DNA of 50,765 nucleotides from Clostridia bacterium (GCA_016291695.1 JAEEYG010000084.1:1-50765); one strand, 5' to 3'. Shown: positions 32,294 through 40,334, counted from the first letter of the stretch. Made by a program: numbers and translations. The notes: generated by a model from the letters alone, not told the origin.

Positions 32294-32395
32294 GGAGATT
32301 ATAATACTGGTTGGTGGGGAGATCTTGAAAAAATATCGAACATCTCTAGATATATGGTCACAGAAGAATTCAAAAGAGAATTTGATAAAGCATAA
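32294..32395 (+). pseudogene. C-terminal remnant of an unknown gene
   Basis: An open plus-strand frame without a start reads GDYNTGWWGDLEKISN, then SRYMVTEEFKREFDKA, and stops at 32395, right before a terminator. It looks like the 33-residue tail of a lost protein. The rest of 32193-32293 is AT-rich with stops in the relevant frames. Confidence 0.45.
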
Positions 32396-32430
32396 AAAAG
32401 TGTGGGCAGAAATGTCCACACCTTTTTTTA
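32396..32430. terminator. Bidirectional terminator after fhs and the remnant
   Basis: GTGTGG / CCACAC stem, flanked by A-runs on one side and seven T on the other, so it works on both strands. It lies 29 bases after the fhs stop codon. Confidence 0.85.
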
Positions 32431-32458
32431 TTAACTAAATCTTACTCTACCTTTTTAG

Positions 32459-34129
32459 TTAAAACAATCCTACTATTGTTTCTCCATCTTCTGCCATGTG
32501 AATGCTTTCTGCAGCAGGAACTTTTGGAAGTCCTGGCATTGTCATAATTGAGCCCGCAATACATACAATAAAGCCAGCACCATTTTTAAGAATAACTTCT
32601 CTTGCCTTTATCTTAAATCCAGTTGGTCTTCCTAATAGCTTAGGATCATCTGAAAGTGAATATTGAGTTTTTGCAATACAAACTGGCATATTAGATTTTC
32701 CAAGTTCTTCGATTTTCTTAAGTGCTTTTTCAGCTTTAGGAGAATACTCAATTCCATCTGCACCATAAATTTCTTTTGCAATTGTTTCTAGTTTTTCTTT
32801 GATGCTCATGTTGTCATTATATAAGAATCTAAACTCATTTTCTTCGTTTGTCTTCTCAACAATTTTATTTGCTAAATCAATTGCCCCTTCTCCACCTTTG
32901 GCAAATACGTCTGTGCAAACTACTTCAGCATCGATTCCACTGCATAATTCTTTTAGAAGGTTAATTTCTGCATCTGTATCAAAGTTGTATTTATTTAACG
33001 CAACGACTGGTTTTATTCCATACTTTTCCACATTTTCAACATGCTTTTGTAGATTAACAAAACCTTTTTTGATTGCTTCTAGATTTTCTTCTTTAACGTT
33101 TTCTTTTGAAACTCCACCATTATATTTTAAAGCTTTTAAAGTTGTAACTAAAACTACTGCATTTGGCTTAAGTCCTGCTACTCTACACTTAATGTCTAGG
33201 AACTTTTCAGCTCCCAAATCTGCACCGAATCCAGCTTCTGTAACAACATAGTCTGCTAATTTTAAAGCGGTTTTTGTTGCAACTATACTATTGCAGCCAT
33301 GTGCAATATTTGCAAAAGGCCCACCATGAATAATTGCGGGAGTATTTTCAATTGTTTGAACCAAGTTTGGTTTTAATGCATCTCTTAAAAGAGCTGTAAC
33401 TGCTCCTTGAATCTTTAGGTCAGATACTTTTAATGCTTTTCCATCAACATCATATCCGAAAATAATATTTGCAATTCTGCTTTCCAAATCTTTAATATCT
33501 TTTGAAAGACATACAATCGCCATTATTTCAGATGCAACTGTGATATCAAATCCATCGTTTCTGATATATGTTCTATCTTTAAAGCTATAGTCTAATGTCA
33601 CAGTACGAAGTGCTCTGTCATTCATGTCCATGCATCTTCTCCAAGTAACATTTTCAGGATCTATCTTTAATTCATTTCCTTGGAAAATATGATTATCTAT
33701 ACAAGCAGCAATTAAATTGTTTGCGGCAGTCATAGCATGAATGTCACCAGTAAAATGAAGATTTATATCATCCATTGGTGCTACTTGTGCATAACCTCCA
33801 CCCGTCGCTCCGCCTTTAATGCCAAACACAGGTCCTAACGAAGGTTCTCTTAAAGCAAGACAAACTTTTTTACCTAATCTATTAAGTCCATCTGCAAGCC
33901 CAATCGAAATTGTAGTTTTTCCTTCTCCAAGAGGAGTTGGATTAACAGCTGTAACTAGAATTAGTTTTCCATCTTTTTTATCCTTATTTTTTTCAAAAAC
34001 TTCTTTAGATAGCTTTGCTTTATATTTTCCATAAAGTTCGATATCTTCTTCATCTATTCCAAGTTTATTTGCAATTTTAGATATATGTTCTAACTTTGCA
34101 CTCTTATTTATCTCAACATCGGTCAACAT
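32459..34129 (-). CDS. fhs: Formate--tetrahydrofolate ligase
   Basis: 556 residues, full length. Joins formate to tetrahydrofolate using ATP, giving 10-formyl-THF for one-carbon metabolism and, in acetogens, the Wood-Ljungdahl pathway. The P-loop is NPTPLGEGKTT near residues 63-73. Other conserved stretches are REPSLGPVFGIKGGATGGGYAQV near 94-116, DIHAMTAANNL, the RTVTLDYSF region, EAGFGADLGAEKFLDIKCR near 297-315 and the C-terminal MPGLPKVPAAE. ATG at 34129 with GGGGG nine bases upstream. It appears to be a single-gene unit ending in the terminator at 32396. No other Wood-Ljungdahl gene is in the window. Confidence 0.97.
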   Translation of the reverse strand: MLTDVEINKSAKLEHISKIANKLGIDEEDIELYGKYKAKLSKEVFEKNKDKKDGKLILVTAVNPTPLGEGKTTISIGLADGLNRLGKKVCLALREPSLGPVFGIKGGATGGGYAQVAPMDDINLHFTGDIHAMTAANNLIAACIDNHIFQGNELKIDPENVTWRRCMDMNDRALRTVTLDYSFKDRTYIRNDGFDITVASEIMAIVCLSKDIKDLESRIANIIFGYDVDGKALKVSDLKIQGAVTALLRDALKPNLVQTIENTPAIIHGGPFANIAHGCNSIVATKTALKLADYVVTEAGFGADLGAEKFLDIKCRVAGLKPNAVVLVTTLKALKYNGGVSKENVKEENLEAIKKGFVNLQKHVENVEKYGIKPVVALNKYNFDTDAEINLLKELCSGIDAEVVCTDVFAKGGEGAIDLANKIVEKTNEENEFRFLYNDNMSIKEKLETIAKEIYGADGIEYSPKAEKALKKIEELGKSNMPVCIAKTQYSLSDDPKLLGRPTGFKIKAREVILKNGAGFIVCIAGSIMTMPGLPKVPAAESIHMAEDGETIVGLF

Positions 34130-34201
34130 AATTTCATTCCCCCTTTGTTCTAGGGAATTATACCATTAAATAATAGTGTATTCAATAGAGATGAAACTGC
34201 G

Positions 34202-34333
34202 TTTGTAGCGGAGCGCTGTGTGCTCCATTGTATGATAATCAATTTATACTGGCATAACATATATTAAATTTTGATTTGCCAGTACATTTTTCGTTTTCAT
34301 AATTATGGAGCACGTGAGTAGCGCCGCTACGAA
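34202..34333 (+). repeat. Three-way-junction repeat, copy A (split by an insertion)
   Basis: Begins TTTGTAGCGGAGC, with hairpin GGAGC/GCTCC, and ends GAGTAGCGCCGCTACGAA like the other copies. About 80 unrelated AT-rich bases sit between the two halves. Another half unit, ATGGCGCTACGAA, lies at 34380-34392. No gene is visible in 34130-34435. Confidence 0.7.
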
Positions 34334-34403
34334 ATTATTCAATATTTTTGCATGCCAGTATAGTTTTCATTTTCATAGCTATGGCGCTACGAATAGTAAA
34401 CGC

Positions 34404-34432
34404 AAAAAAGGTGGGTAAATACCCACCTTTTT
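34404..34432. terminator. Bidirectional terminator of the 334-residue orphan gene
   Basis: Perfect palindrome AAAAAGGTGGGTA / TACCCACCTTTTT immediately after the orphan gene's stop codon. Confidence 0.92.
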
Positions 34433-34435
34433 CAA

Positions 34436-35440
34436 TCATTCGATGTACAGAGAACTGAAAAGATCTGCTTCTAAGAGTCCCTGACCGAACCTATATAAAC
34501 TGTACGATTTCTCAAACTCCCGCTTCATATCAGAGAGGAAAGAAATTTCCTGATCATACAATACAAGGACATCCCTAATTCCTTCTCTAGTGTCGTCGGG
34601 AATTTTCTTTGTCTTTGCTGCCTTAAGGTACGACTTAAAAAGAGTAATCCTGCCAGAAATCCAATCTACAATGGCCTTAGTCATCTCGAGGTCGATACTC
34701 AAAGTCTTCATAAGTTCCCTAACCTCAAGGGACAGATACCGCTTCAGCCTGAAATACTTAAGGCTCAGAAGCCCCTTGAGGAGTTCAATCGACACCCCAA
34801 CAAGCTTACCATCAACACTGTTGGAATCCTCTCCGCAAATAGAAGCAGAAATTTCTTCCTTAAGCGTCGACACTTTCCAAGCACGCTTAGTCCCCAGATA
34901 ACTCATGAGTTCTTCATTAAGGAGCACCTCAAGAAGCGCCATAAGCGTCGCCTGGTCAGCGAAGAAAGAATCATACCTTTCCTGAAGAAATGCAATCTCG
35001 GATTGAAATGCCCTCACAGGCTCACGAAGGAGAAAACTCCTCTTACGCAGGCTCATCTCTTGATTCCATGGTGTTGCCTGCCTGGCAAACTCAAGCTTCA
35101 TAGCCCGGAGCTTTTCCATCCAGAGGTCAATAATGCTCATGATTTCCTTGAGACTGCCTACCTGAATCTTTAAATCGTCCTTAATTGCAGAAACGCTTTT
35201 CCCCTTATATTTCTTATCGGTAAAATAAGGGAGGGCAAGAAACCTCTCGCACTTTTTAGCGTAGTTTTCTGCTTTCTGGGGGTCATTCAAAGTTGCATTC
35301 TGGTAGCCAAGCTGGATACAATCAATCTGTTCCTGAATTCGTTTTCTAAAGGTCTCGATTTTCTCTTCCGTGCTGGGATTCTGATAGGCCAATACTCTTG
35401 CCCGGAAAATGTCGGTCCTGCACACACTGGTTCTTTCCAT
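34436..35440 (-). CDS. Orphan 334-residue helical protein in a high-GC single-gene unit
   Basis: Not recognised. From the ATG at 35440 (AAGGAGGG eight bases upstream) it begins MERTSVCRTDIFRARVLAY. It is strongly charged and helical throughout, with heptad-like stretches (SVSAIKDDLKIQVGSLKEIMSIIDLWMEKL, shown here only by its key parts: KDDLKIQVGSL, IIDLWMEKL). No signal peptide and no membrane segment. It might be a coiled-coil or helical-bundle cytoplasmic protein. Thirty of 60 bases are G/C at 34741-34800, well above the flanking fhs and pgeF genes. The unit has its own promoter and a perfect terminator. Codon use, isolation and shared promoter sequence group it with the 90-, 158- and 181-residue orphan genes. 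Function unknown. Confidence 0.75.
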   Translation of the reverse strand: MERTSVCRTDIFRARVLAYQNPSTEEKIETFRKRIQEQIDCIQLGYQNATLNDPQKAENYAKKCERFLALPYFTDKKYKGKSVSAIKDDLKIQVGSLKEIMSIIDLWMEKLRAMKLEFARQATPWNQEMSLRKRSFLLREPVRAFQSEIAFLQERYDSFFADQATLMALLEVLLNEELMSYLGTKRAWKVSTLKEEISASICGEDSNSVDGKLVGVSIELLKGLLSLKYFRLKRYLSLEVRELMKTLSIDLEMTKAIVDWISGRITLFKSYLKAAKTKKIPDDTREGIRDVLVLYDQEISFLSDMKREFEKSYSLYRFGQGLLEADLFSSLYIE

Positions 35441-35475
35441 AGCTTGAACCCTCCTTGATATAGATTTGTGAGGAG

Positions 35476-35504
35476 ATAATATCACGTTTTTAAGATTATG
35501 TAAA
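35476..35504 (-). promoter_or_regulatory. Promoter of the 334-residue orphan gene
   Basis: Minus strand TTTACA (35499-35504), 17-base spacer, TATTAT (35476-35481) with extended TGA. AACGTGATATTATCTCC around the -10 differs by one base from the block before the 90-residue orphan gene. Confidence 0.78.
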
Positions 35505-35532
35505 GCGAAATAGCAAAAAAACCATAATATGA

Positions 35533-35577
35533 AAACCGGGGACGCCCCTTTTCTCTGAAAAGGGACATCCCCGGTTT
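35533..35577. repeat. GC-rich hairpin (ACCGGGGAC type)
   Basis: Arms AAACCGGGGACGCCCCTTTT and AAAAGGGACATCCCCGGTTT with loop CTCTG. It is long, nearly perfect and much richer in G/C than its surroundings. No T-run is adjacent, so it is better read as a dispersed palindromic repeat than as a terminator. Confidence 0.7.
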
Positions 35578-35623
35578 ATGGCACACATAAGAAAAAACAT
35601 GGTGACCAAATTGTTAATGTTTT

Positions 35624-35674
35624 CATAGCGGACAGCATTGCTGTCCATGGCGCACGTAAGTAGCGCCGCTACAA
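35624..35674 (+). repeat. Three-way-junction repeat, copy B (intact)
   Basis: Outer stem ATAGCG...CGCTAC, hairpin 1 GACAGC-ATT-GCTGTC, joint CAT, hairpin 2 GGCGC...GCGCC. It lies just after the pgeF stop codon. Confidence 0.85.
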
Positions 35675-35680
35675 ATTGAT

Positions 35681-36514
35681 TTACATCTTTGTTATAAATG
35701 CTGCACCTAGTTCAAATAAATTACCTTCAGCTCTTTTTGAATGGACATACTCACTCTGACATACACTACAGATTCCACAATCGTAAATGTTCAAAGGTAA
35801 AACGCCCTCTTCTTCAATCAGAATCTTGTTAATCAAAACTGTATCTATTAAATACTTTTGCTTTCCTTCTTTTACTTCACCTTTAGATATAATTTCATCT
35901 AATCTATCAGTATAATTAAAAGCTTCTTCGCAAAGTTCTTTAACATCAACGTCTACTTCAAAATGACATTTTCTAATGCTTGGACATAAGTATGCTTCAA
36001 TATCTTCAGCATTACAATCATATTCTTCTTTCATTTTTATAATTGCACTTTTAGCAATCTTATCAAATGTACTTCTCCATCCTGCATGAATATTTCCAAT
36101 TATTTTTTTCACTGGATCATATAGAAGAATTAAATTACAATCAGCATTCGTTGTCATTAATGTGATACCACTTTTATCTGTGATTAATCCGTCAATGTCT
36201 TTAAACCTTTTCCCACGAAGTTCAGGACCATCATCTTCACTTTCCACAAAATTAACAACTTGAACGTTAGCAGTATGTTCAATATCTGGTCTTATTATAG
36301 ATTTATAATCAAAGCCACATTCTTCTGATACAACCTTTAGATTTTTTCTAACTGCTTCAATGTTATGAAAGTCTTTACCTGGTCTAAAACTCATATCGTG
36401 TACTTTTAAAATATATGCATGATTTACTTCTGGATGCTGCAACAAGTTCTTAAATTGTAAGTACTCTATATTATCTTTTACTACATGGGTTATAACTTCA
36501 TTACTTAAGTCCAT
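35681..36514 (-). CDS. pgeF: Multicopper-oxidase-fold purine nucleoside phosphorylase, YfiH/PgeF family
   Basis: 277 residues. The family (formerly called laccase-domain or polyphenol oxidase) cleaves adenosine and inosine with phosphate, and PgeF also edits peptidoglycan precursors that carry the wrong amino acid. Metal and active-site pattern: His in RPDIEHTANV, Asp-Cys in TTNADCNLILLYDP, His in IGNIHAGWR, and Cys and His in YLCPSIRKCHFEV. The C-terminal CGICSVCQSEYVHSKR is also family-typical, although the usual CTxC...FYSYR is altered to CSVCQSEYVHSKR. ATG at 36514 behind GGAG. It follows pheT by nine bases, so it is probably co-transcribed with pheST. Confidence 0.9.
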   Translation of the reverse strand: MDLSNEVITHVVKDNIEYLQFKNLLQHPEVNHAYILKVHDMSFRPGKDFHNIEAVRKNLKVVSEECGFDYKSIIRPDIEHTANVQVVNFVESEDDGPELRGKRFKDIDGLITDKSGITLMTTNADCNLILLYDPVKKIIGNIHAGWRSTFDKIAKSAIIKMKEEYDCNAEDIEAYLCPSIRKCHFEVDVDVKELCEEAFNYTDRLDEIISKGEVKEGKQKYLIDTVLINKILIEEEGVLPLNIYDCGICSVCQSEYVHSKRAEGNLFELGAAFITKM

Positions 36515-36523
36515 TTTTTCTCC

Positions 36524-38896
36524 TTATTGCTTTCTAATTTCTGCACCAATAGTACTGCATACTTTATCCATTATCTTTTCAAAAACAGCTGTAACTTCCT
36601 CATCAGAAAGCGTTCTTTCAGGGTCTTCAAATTTTAGATTGTATGCATAAGATTTCTTACCTGCACCTAAATTTTCTCCTGTATAAACATCAAACATTTC
36701 AATTTGTTTAAGTAGTTTTCCACCAGAAGATAAAATTACCTTTTCGATTTCTTCAGACTTAACATCTTTAGAAACAACGAATGCAACGTCTTTTTCAATA
36801 CCAGGGAATTTTGAAAATTCCTTGTATTTTGTGACGTCATGATTATATTGTGATAATTTTTCTAAGTTCAATTCTAAAACATAAATGCTATCTTTTGAAA
36901 CTAGTGGATGTAGTTTACCAATATATCCAACTCTGTTATCATCAACATAGATACTTGCTGCCTGGCCTGGATGAAGCTCTTTTGGAAGTTCGTCAACTCT
37001 ATATGTATATCTTCCTTTAAATCCAAGATAATCTAGTAAATCCTCAAGTACACCTTTAATAACATAGAAATCTACATTAGATTTATTTAATCCTCTCTTG
37101 TAGTTTCCTGTCATTAAACATGCAAGTGATAGATGCTCACCATATTTACCATCAATCTTGTGGAAACTCTTTCCAATTTCGAAGATTGAAACATCTTTTA
37201 TTCCTCTGTTTTTGTTATAATCGTATACCATTAATAACGAAGGAATAAGGCTGTTTCTTAAAGCATTTCTTTCTTCTGTCATAGGATCTAAAATCTTAAC
37301 AGTTTCAAATTCTTCAGTAGAAAACTTTTGAACTTCAGATTCTGGAATTAGCGCATAACTTAATGTTTCATTAAGTCCTAATGATACCATCTTATTTCTA
37401 GCGTTTCTCTTGAATTTATCATAATGGCCAGGAATAACTGGAAGAACCATCTTCTTTCCTTCCATGTTATCCATTCCATAAAATCTTCCGATATCATGAA
37501 TAATATCTTCTTTGATTTGTAGATCAAGTCTTCTAGTTGGAACAGTAACTTTTAATGTGTCTCCTTCTTCGGTAAATTCTAATGCTTCTCTCGAAAGGAT
37601 ATCTTTAATCTTATCATTTGAAATATCCATTCCTAATACTTGTTTAACTTTAGCATAAGGCACATCAATTACTCTATCTTGTTTATCATTTTTATCATAA
37701 ACGCATATTCCGCCAACAACTGTTGCATCAGCATATTTTTCAAGCAAATTGCAAGAACGTTCAATTGCCATTAAAGTGCGTTTAGGGTCCAAGCCTTTTT
37801 CAAATCTATTTGAAGCTTCAGAACGCAAAATCTTCTTAGATGTTAATCGTACTTTAACATTATTAAAAATTGCTGACTCTATTACTATGTTCTTTGTGTC
37901 TTGTTCAACTTCTGTAGAAAGTCCACCCATAACACCGGCAAGTCCAATTGCCTTTTCATTGTCTGCAATTACAATATCATTAGATGAAAGTATTCTTTCT
38001 TGTTCATCTAACGTCGTTAATCTTTCGCCTTCTTCAGCCATTCTAACTACAAGCTTGTTTCCTAGTCTATCTGCGTCATAGTAATGAAGTGGTTGGCCAA
38101 CTTCAAGCATAACGTAGTTTGAAATATCTACAACGTTATTGATTGGTCTAATTCCAGATGCAATTAGTCTCTTTTTAATAAAATCTGGGCTTTCTTTAAT
38201 TACAACATTAGTAACTTTTTTAGCATAGAATAGTGAACAATTTTCTGTTTGGATGTCTAGTGTAAAATCTTTTGAGAAGTCATCACTAGTGTCTTTGTGA
38301 GATAAATCAATATCTTTTACTTTGTTGCCATATAAAGCACCTACTTCATACGCCATTCCAAGAATAGAAAGAAGGTCTCCTCTATTTGCAGTAAGTTCAA
38401 AGTCTACAACTTCATCGTCTAAGCCAAGATACTTAATTGGATCTTCTCCAACGACTGCATCTTCACCTAGTTCAGCAATTCCTTCTATATCCTCAGGTTT
38501 TAAGAATTTATGCTCTAATCCAAGTTCTTCAATTGAACACATCATTCCACAAGAATCAACGCCACGAAGTTTTCCTTTTTTGATTTCTCCTCCTGGAAGT
38601 TTTGCACCAATTAAAGCAACTATTACTTTAATACCCGCTCTTGCATTTGGTGCACCACATACTATTTGAAGTGGTTCACCTTGTCCAACGTCTACCATGC
38701 ATATATGCAAGTGGTCTGAGTTAGGGTGCATTTCACAGCTTAAAATTTTTCCTATTGTTAGGCCAGAAACTTTTATTAGTTTTCCAGCTTCATCATATTC
38801 ATTTCCAATATTTGTCATGTCTTCACCAAGTTTTACACTATCCACATCACTTGGCAAATCTACATAGTCACGCAAGAAATTTAAACTTAATTTCAT
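36524..38896 (-). CDS. pheT: Phenylalanine--tRNA ligase beta subunit
   Basis: 790 residues, full length. Forms the alpha2-beta2 enzyme with PheS. N-terminal tRNA-binding OB domain at about 40-150 (GKILSCEMHPNSDHLHICMVD, CGAPNARAGIKV). A B3/B4 editing domain follows, with RPINNVVDISNYVMLEVGQPLH near 240-262 and GLAGVMGGLSTEV near 315-330. Next are a B5 domain, a catalytic-like domain near 480-680, and a C-terminal anticodon-binding FDX-ACB domain (KFPGIEKDVAFVV ... GENLGAGKKSYAYNLKF) to the end. ATG at 38896 behind AAGGAG. It is separated from pheS by 217 bases that contain repeat copy C and a long palindrome, an unusually long gap for this gene pair. Confidence 0.97.
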   Translation of the reverse strand: MKLSLNFLRDYVDLPSDVDSVKLGEDMTNIGNEYDEAGKLIKVSGLTIGKILSCEMHPNSDHLHICMVDVGQGEPLQIVCGAPNARAGIKVIVALIGAKLPGGEIKKGKLRGVDSCGMMCSIEELGLEHKFLKPEDIEGIAELGEDAVVGEDPIKYLGLDDEVVDFELTANRGDLLSILGMAYEVGALYGNKVKDIDLSHKDTSDDFSKDFTLDIQTENCSLFYAKKVTNVVIKESPDFIKKRLIASGIRPINNVVDISNYVMLEVGQPLHYYDADRLGNKLVVRMAEEGERLTTLDEQERILSSNDIVIADNEKAIGLAGVMGGLSTEVEQDTKNIVIESAIFNNVKVRLTSKKILRSEASNRFEKGLDPKRTLMAIERSCNLLEKYADATVVGGICVYDKNDKQDRVIDVPYAKVKQVLGMDISNDKIKDILSREALEFTEEGDTLKVTVPTRRLDLQIKEDIIHDIGRFYGMDNMEGKKMVLPVIPGHYDKFKRNARNKMVSLGLNETLSYALIPESEVQKFSTEEFETVKILDPMTEERNALRNSLIPSLLMVYDYNKNRGIKDVSIFEIGKSFHKIDGKYGEHLSLACLMTGNYKRGLNKSNVDFYVIKGVLEDLLDYLGFKGRYTYRVDELPKELHPGQAASIYVDDNRVGYIGKLHPLVSKDSIYVLELNLEKLSQYNHDVTKYKEFSKFPGIEKDVAFVVSKDVKSEEIEKVILSSGGKLLKQIEMFDVYTGENLGAGKKSYAYNLKFEDPERTLSDEEVTAVFEKIMDKVCSTIGAEIRKQ

Positions 38897-38929
38897 GTTT
38901 ATTCTCCTTTATTGAATTCAATTTTTACT

Positions 38930-38979
38930 TTGTAGCGGACGGCAGTGCCGTCCATGGCAAGCAATGCTCGTCGCTACGG
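38930..38979 (+). repeat. Three-way-junction repeat, copy C, in the pheS-pheT spacer
   Basis: TTGTAGCG...CGCTACGGA outer stem. Hairpin 1 is GACGGC-AGT-GCCGTC: it differs from copy B on both arms yet still pairs. Hairpin 2 is rearranged (GGCAAGCAATGCTCGT). Confidence 0.85.
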
Positions 38980-38993
38980 AATACAATTATCTA

Positions 38994-39115
38994 ATTCGTG
39001 TCAAAATTGCTGTATTGCTAGGAGCATAGATTGTGAGAACCGGAGGCGTGCTTAGTGCACGTTGAGGATTCGAACAATCGTAGCGACAACGCAAGACAGT
39101 GATTTTCACACGAAT
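38994..39115. repeat. 122-bp imperfect palindrome in the pheS-pheT spacer
   Basis: The arm from 38994 (ATTCGTGTCAAAATTGCTGT) matches the reverse complement of the stretch ending at 39115 (start ATTCGTGTGAAAATCACTGT). The centre is GTGC-TTAGT-GCAC near 39054. One arm contains GATTCGAAC, the reverse of a tRNA T-loop motif. It begins at the pheS stop codon. Confidence 0.78.
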
Positions 39116-40149
39116 CACTCTGCTTCGTCGAATTGTTTTAAAAACCTTATATCATTTCCATACATTAATCGAATATCAGGTATGTTATATCTAAACATTG
39201 CAAGTCTATCAAGACCTGTTCCAAATGCAAAACCTGTGAATTTATCTGGATCATATCCACCCATGCGAAGAACATTTGGATGTACCATTCCAGCACCTAG
39301 AAGCTCTATCCAGCCTGTACCCTTACAAAGTGAGCAACCTTTTCCACCGCACTTGAAGCAACTTACATCAACTTCACATGATGGAGATGTAAACGGGAAG
39401 TAGCTTGGTCTAAATCTAACTTTTGTATCGTCCCCTAATAATCTTCTAGCAAATATCTCAAGCGTTCCTTTTAAATCTGCAAGAGAAATATCCTTATCTA
39501 TTACAAGTCCTTCAACTTGTCCAAATTGATGTGAATGAGTTGCATCTTCATCTCTTCTATATGTTTTACCTGGACATATTATTCTTATTGGTGACTTTTC
39601 AGTATTAGCTTGCATTACTCTTGATTGAGTACTAGACGTTTGTGTACGAAGCAAGTATTCTTCATCAATATAGAACGTATCTTGTGCATCTCTTGCAGGG
39701 TGACCAACATAATAGTTTAATAATCTAAAGCAATGTTCATCATCTTCTAGCTCTGGGCCATCTACCACGTCATAGCCCATAGATACGAATAAATCCTCTA
39801 CTTCTTCTATTATTCTGTTGAATGGATGCTTTGAGCCTGACTGAATTTTGTCAGCTGGAAGTGAAATATCAATCGTATCTTCTTTTAGTTTTTGATTAAT
39901 TCTTTCTTCCTCAAACTTTGCTCTTGCTTGCTCAAACTTCTCATTAAACTCGTTTTTAAGTTCATTCATTTGCATGCCAAATTCTTTTTTGTGCTCAACT
40001 GCAACATCTTTGATGCCCGCGGCAAGTTCGGTAATGATTCCTTTCTTTCCTTGGTAAGCAACTTTTAAGTCATTTAGTTCTTGCATGTTTTTAATTTCAT
40101 TAAAACTTTTTGCAAGTGCTTCTCGAATTTGTTTTAGTTTTTCTTCCAT
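39115..40149 (-). CDS. pheS: Phenylalanine--tRNA ligase alpha subunit
   Basis: 344 residues, full length. Catalytic subunit of the enzyme that charges tRNA-Phe. An N-terminal coiled coil at about 1-95 precedes the class II catalytic core. Motif 2 region: RTQTSSTQSRVMQ and GKTYRRDEDATHSHQFGQVEG. The stretch RFRPSYFPFTSPSCEVDVSC and the C-terminal GAGMVHPNVLRMGGYDPDKF with motif 3 GFAFGTGLDRLAMFRY are all present. A Cys pair region (CFKCGGKGCSLCKG) resembles the zinc-like insert found in several Firmicutes PheS. The ATG at 40149 has AAGGAG a rather long 12 bases upstream. The gene is read from a T-box leader; repeat copy D lies between the T-box and the start. Confidence 0.97.
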   Translation of the reverse strand: MEEKLKQIREALAKSFNEIKNMQELNDLKVAYQGKKGIITELAAGIKDVAVEHKKEFGMQMNELKNEFNEKFEQARAKFEEERINQKLKEDTIDISLPADKIQSGSKHPFNRIIEEVEDLFVSMGYDVVDGPELEDDEHCFRLLNYYVGHPARDAQDTFYIDEEYLLRTQTSSTQSRVMQANTEKSPIRIICPGKTYRRDEDATHSHQFGQVEGLVIDKDISLADLKGTLEIFARRLLGDDTKVRFRPSYFPFTSPSCEVDVSCFKCGGKGCSLCKGTGWIELLGAGMVHPNVLRMGGYDPDKFTGFAFGTGLDRLAMFRYNIPDIRLMYGNDIRFLKQFDEAE

Positions 40150-40180
40150 TACTTTTTACAACTCCTTTTATTATGATTCT

Positions 40181-40235
40181 TTTGTAGCGGACAACTATAG
40201 TTGTCCATGGTGCACGTAAGTAGCGCCGCTACAAA
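40181..40235 (+). repeat. Three-way-junction repeat, copy D, in the pheS leader
   Basis: TTTGTAGCG...CGCTACAAA outer stem (9 bp). Hairpin 1 is GACAACT-AT-AGTTGTC, again changed on both arms. Hairpin 2 is GGTGC...GCGCC. A half copy follows at 40246-40277. Confidence 0.85.
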
Positions 40236-40245
40236 CAATTTACAC

Positions 40246-40334
40246 TTTATGGCACACCAAGTAGCTCCTCTACGAATTTATAATTCAAAAAAGTCCCAAG
40301 TATGTAAAAACACACTTGGGACGAATTATTAATC
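40246..40334 (-). repeat. Block duplicated at 41227-41316 (pheST copy)
   Basis: About 89 bases holding a half three-way-junction repeat and the T-box terminator hairpin. It matches 41227-41316 closely, including the flanking TAATTCAA and GAATTATTAATC. Confidence 0.8.
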
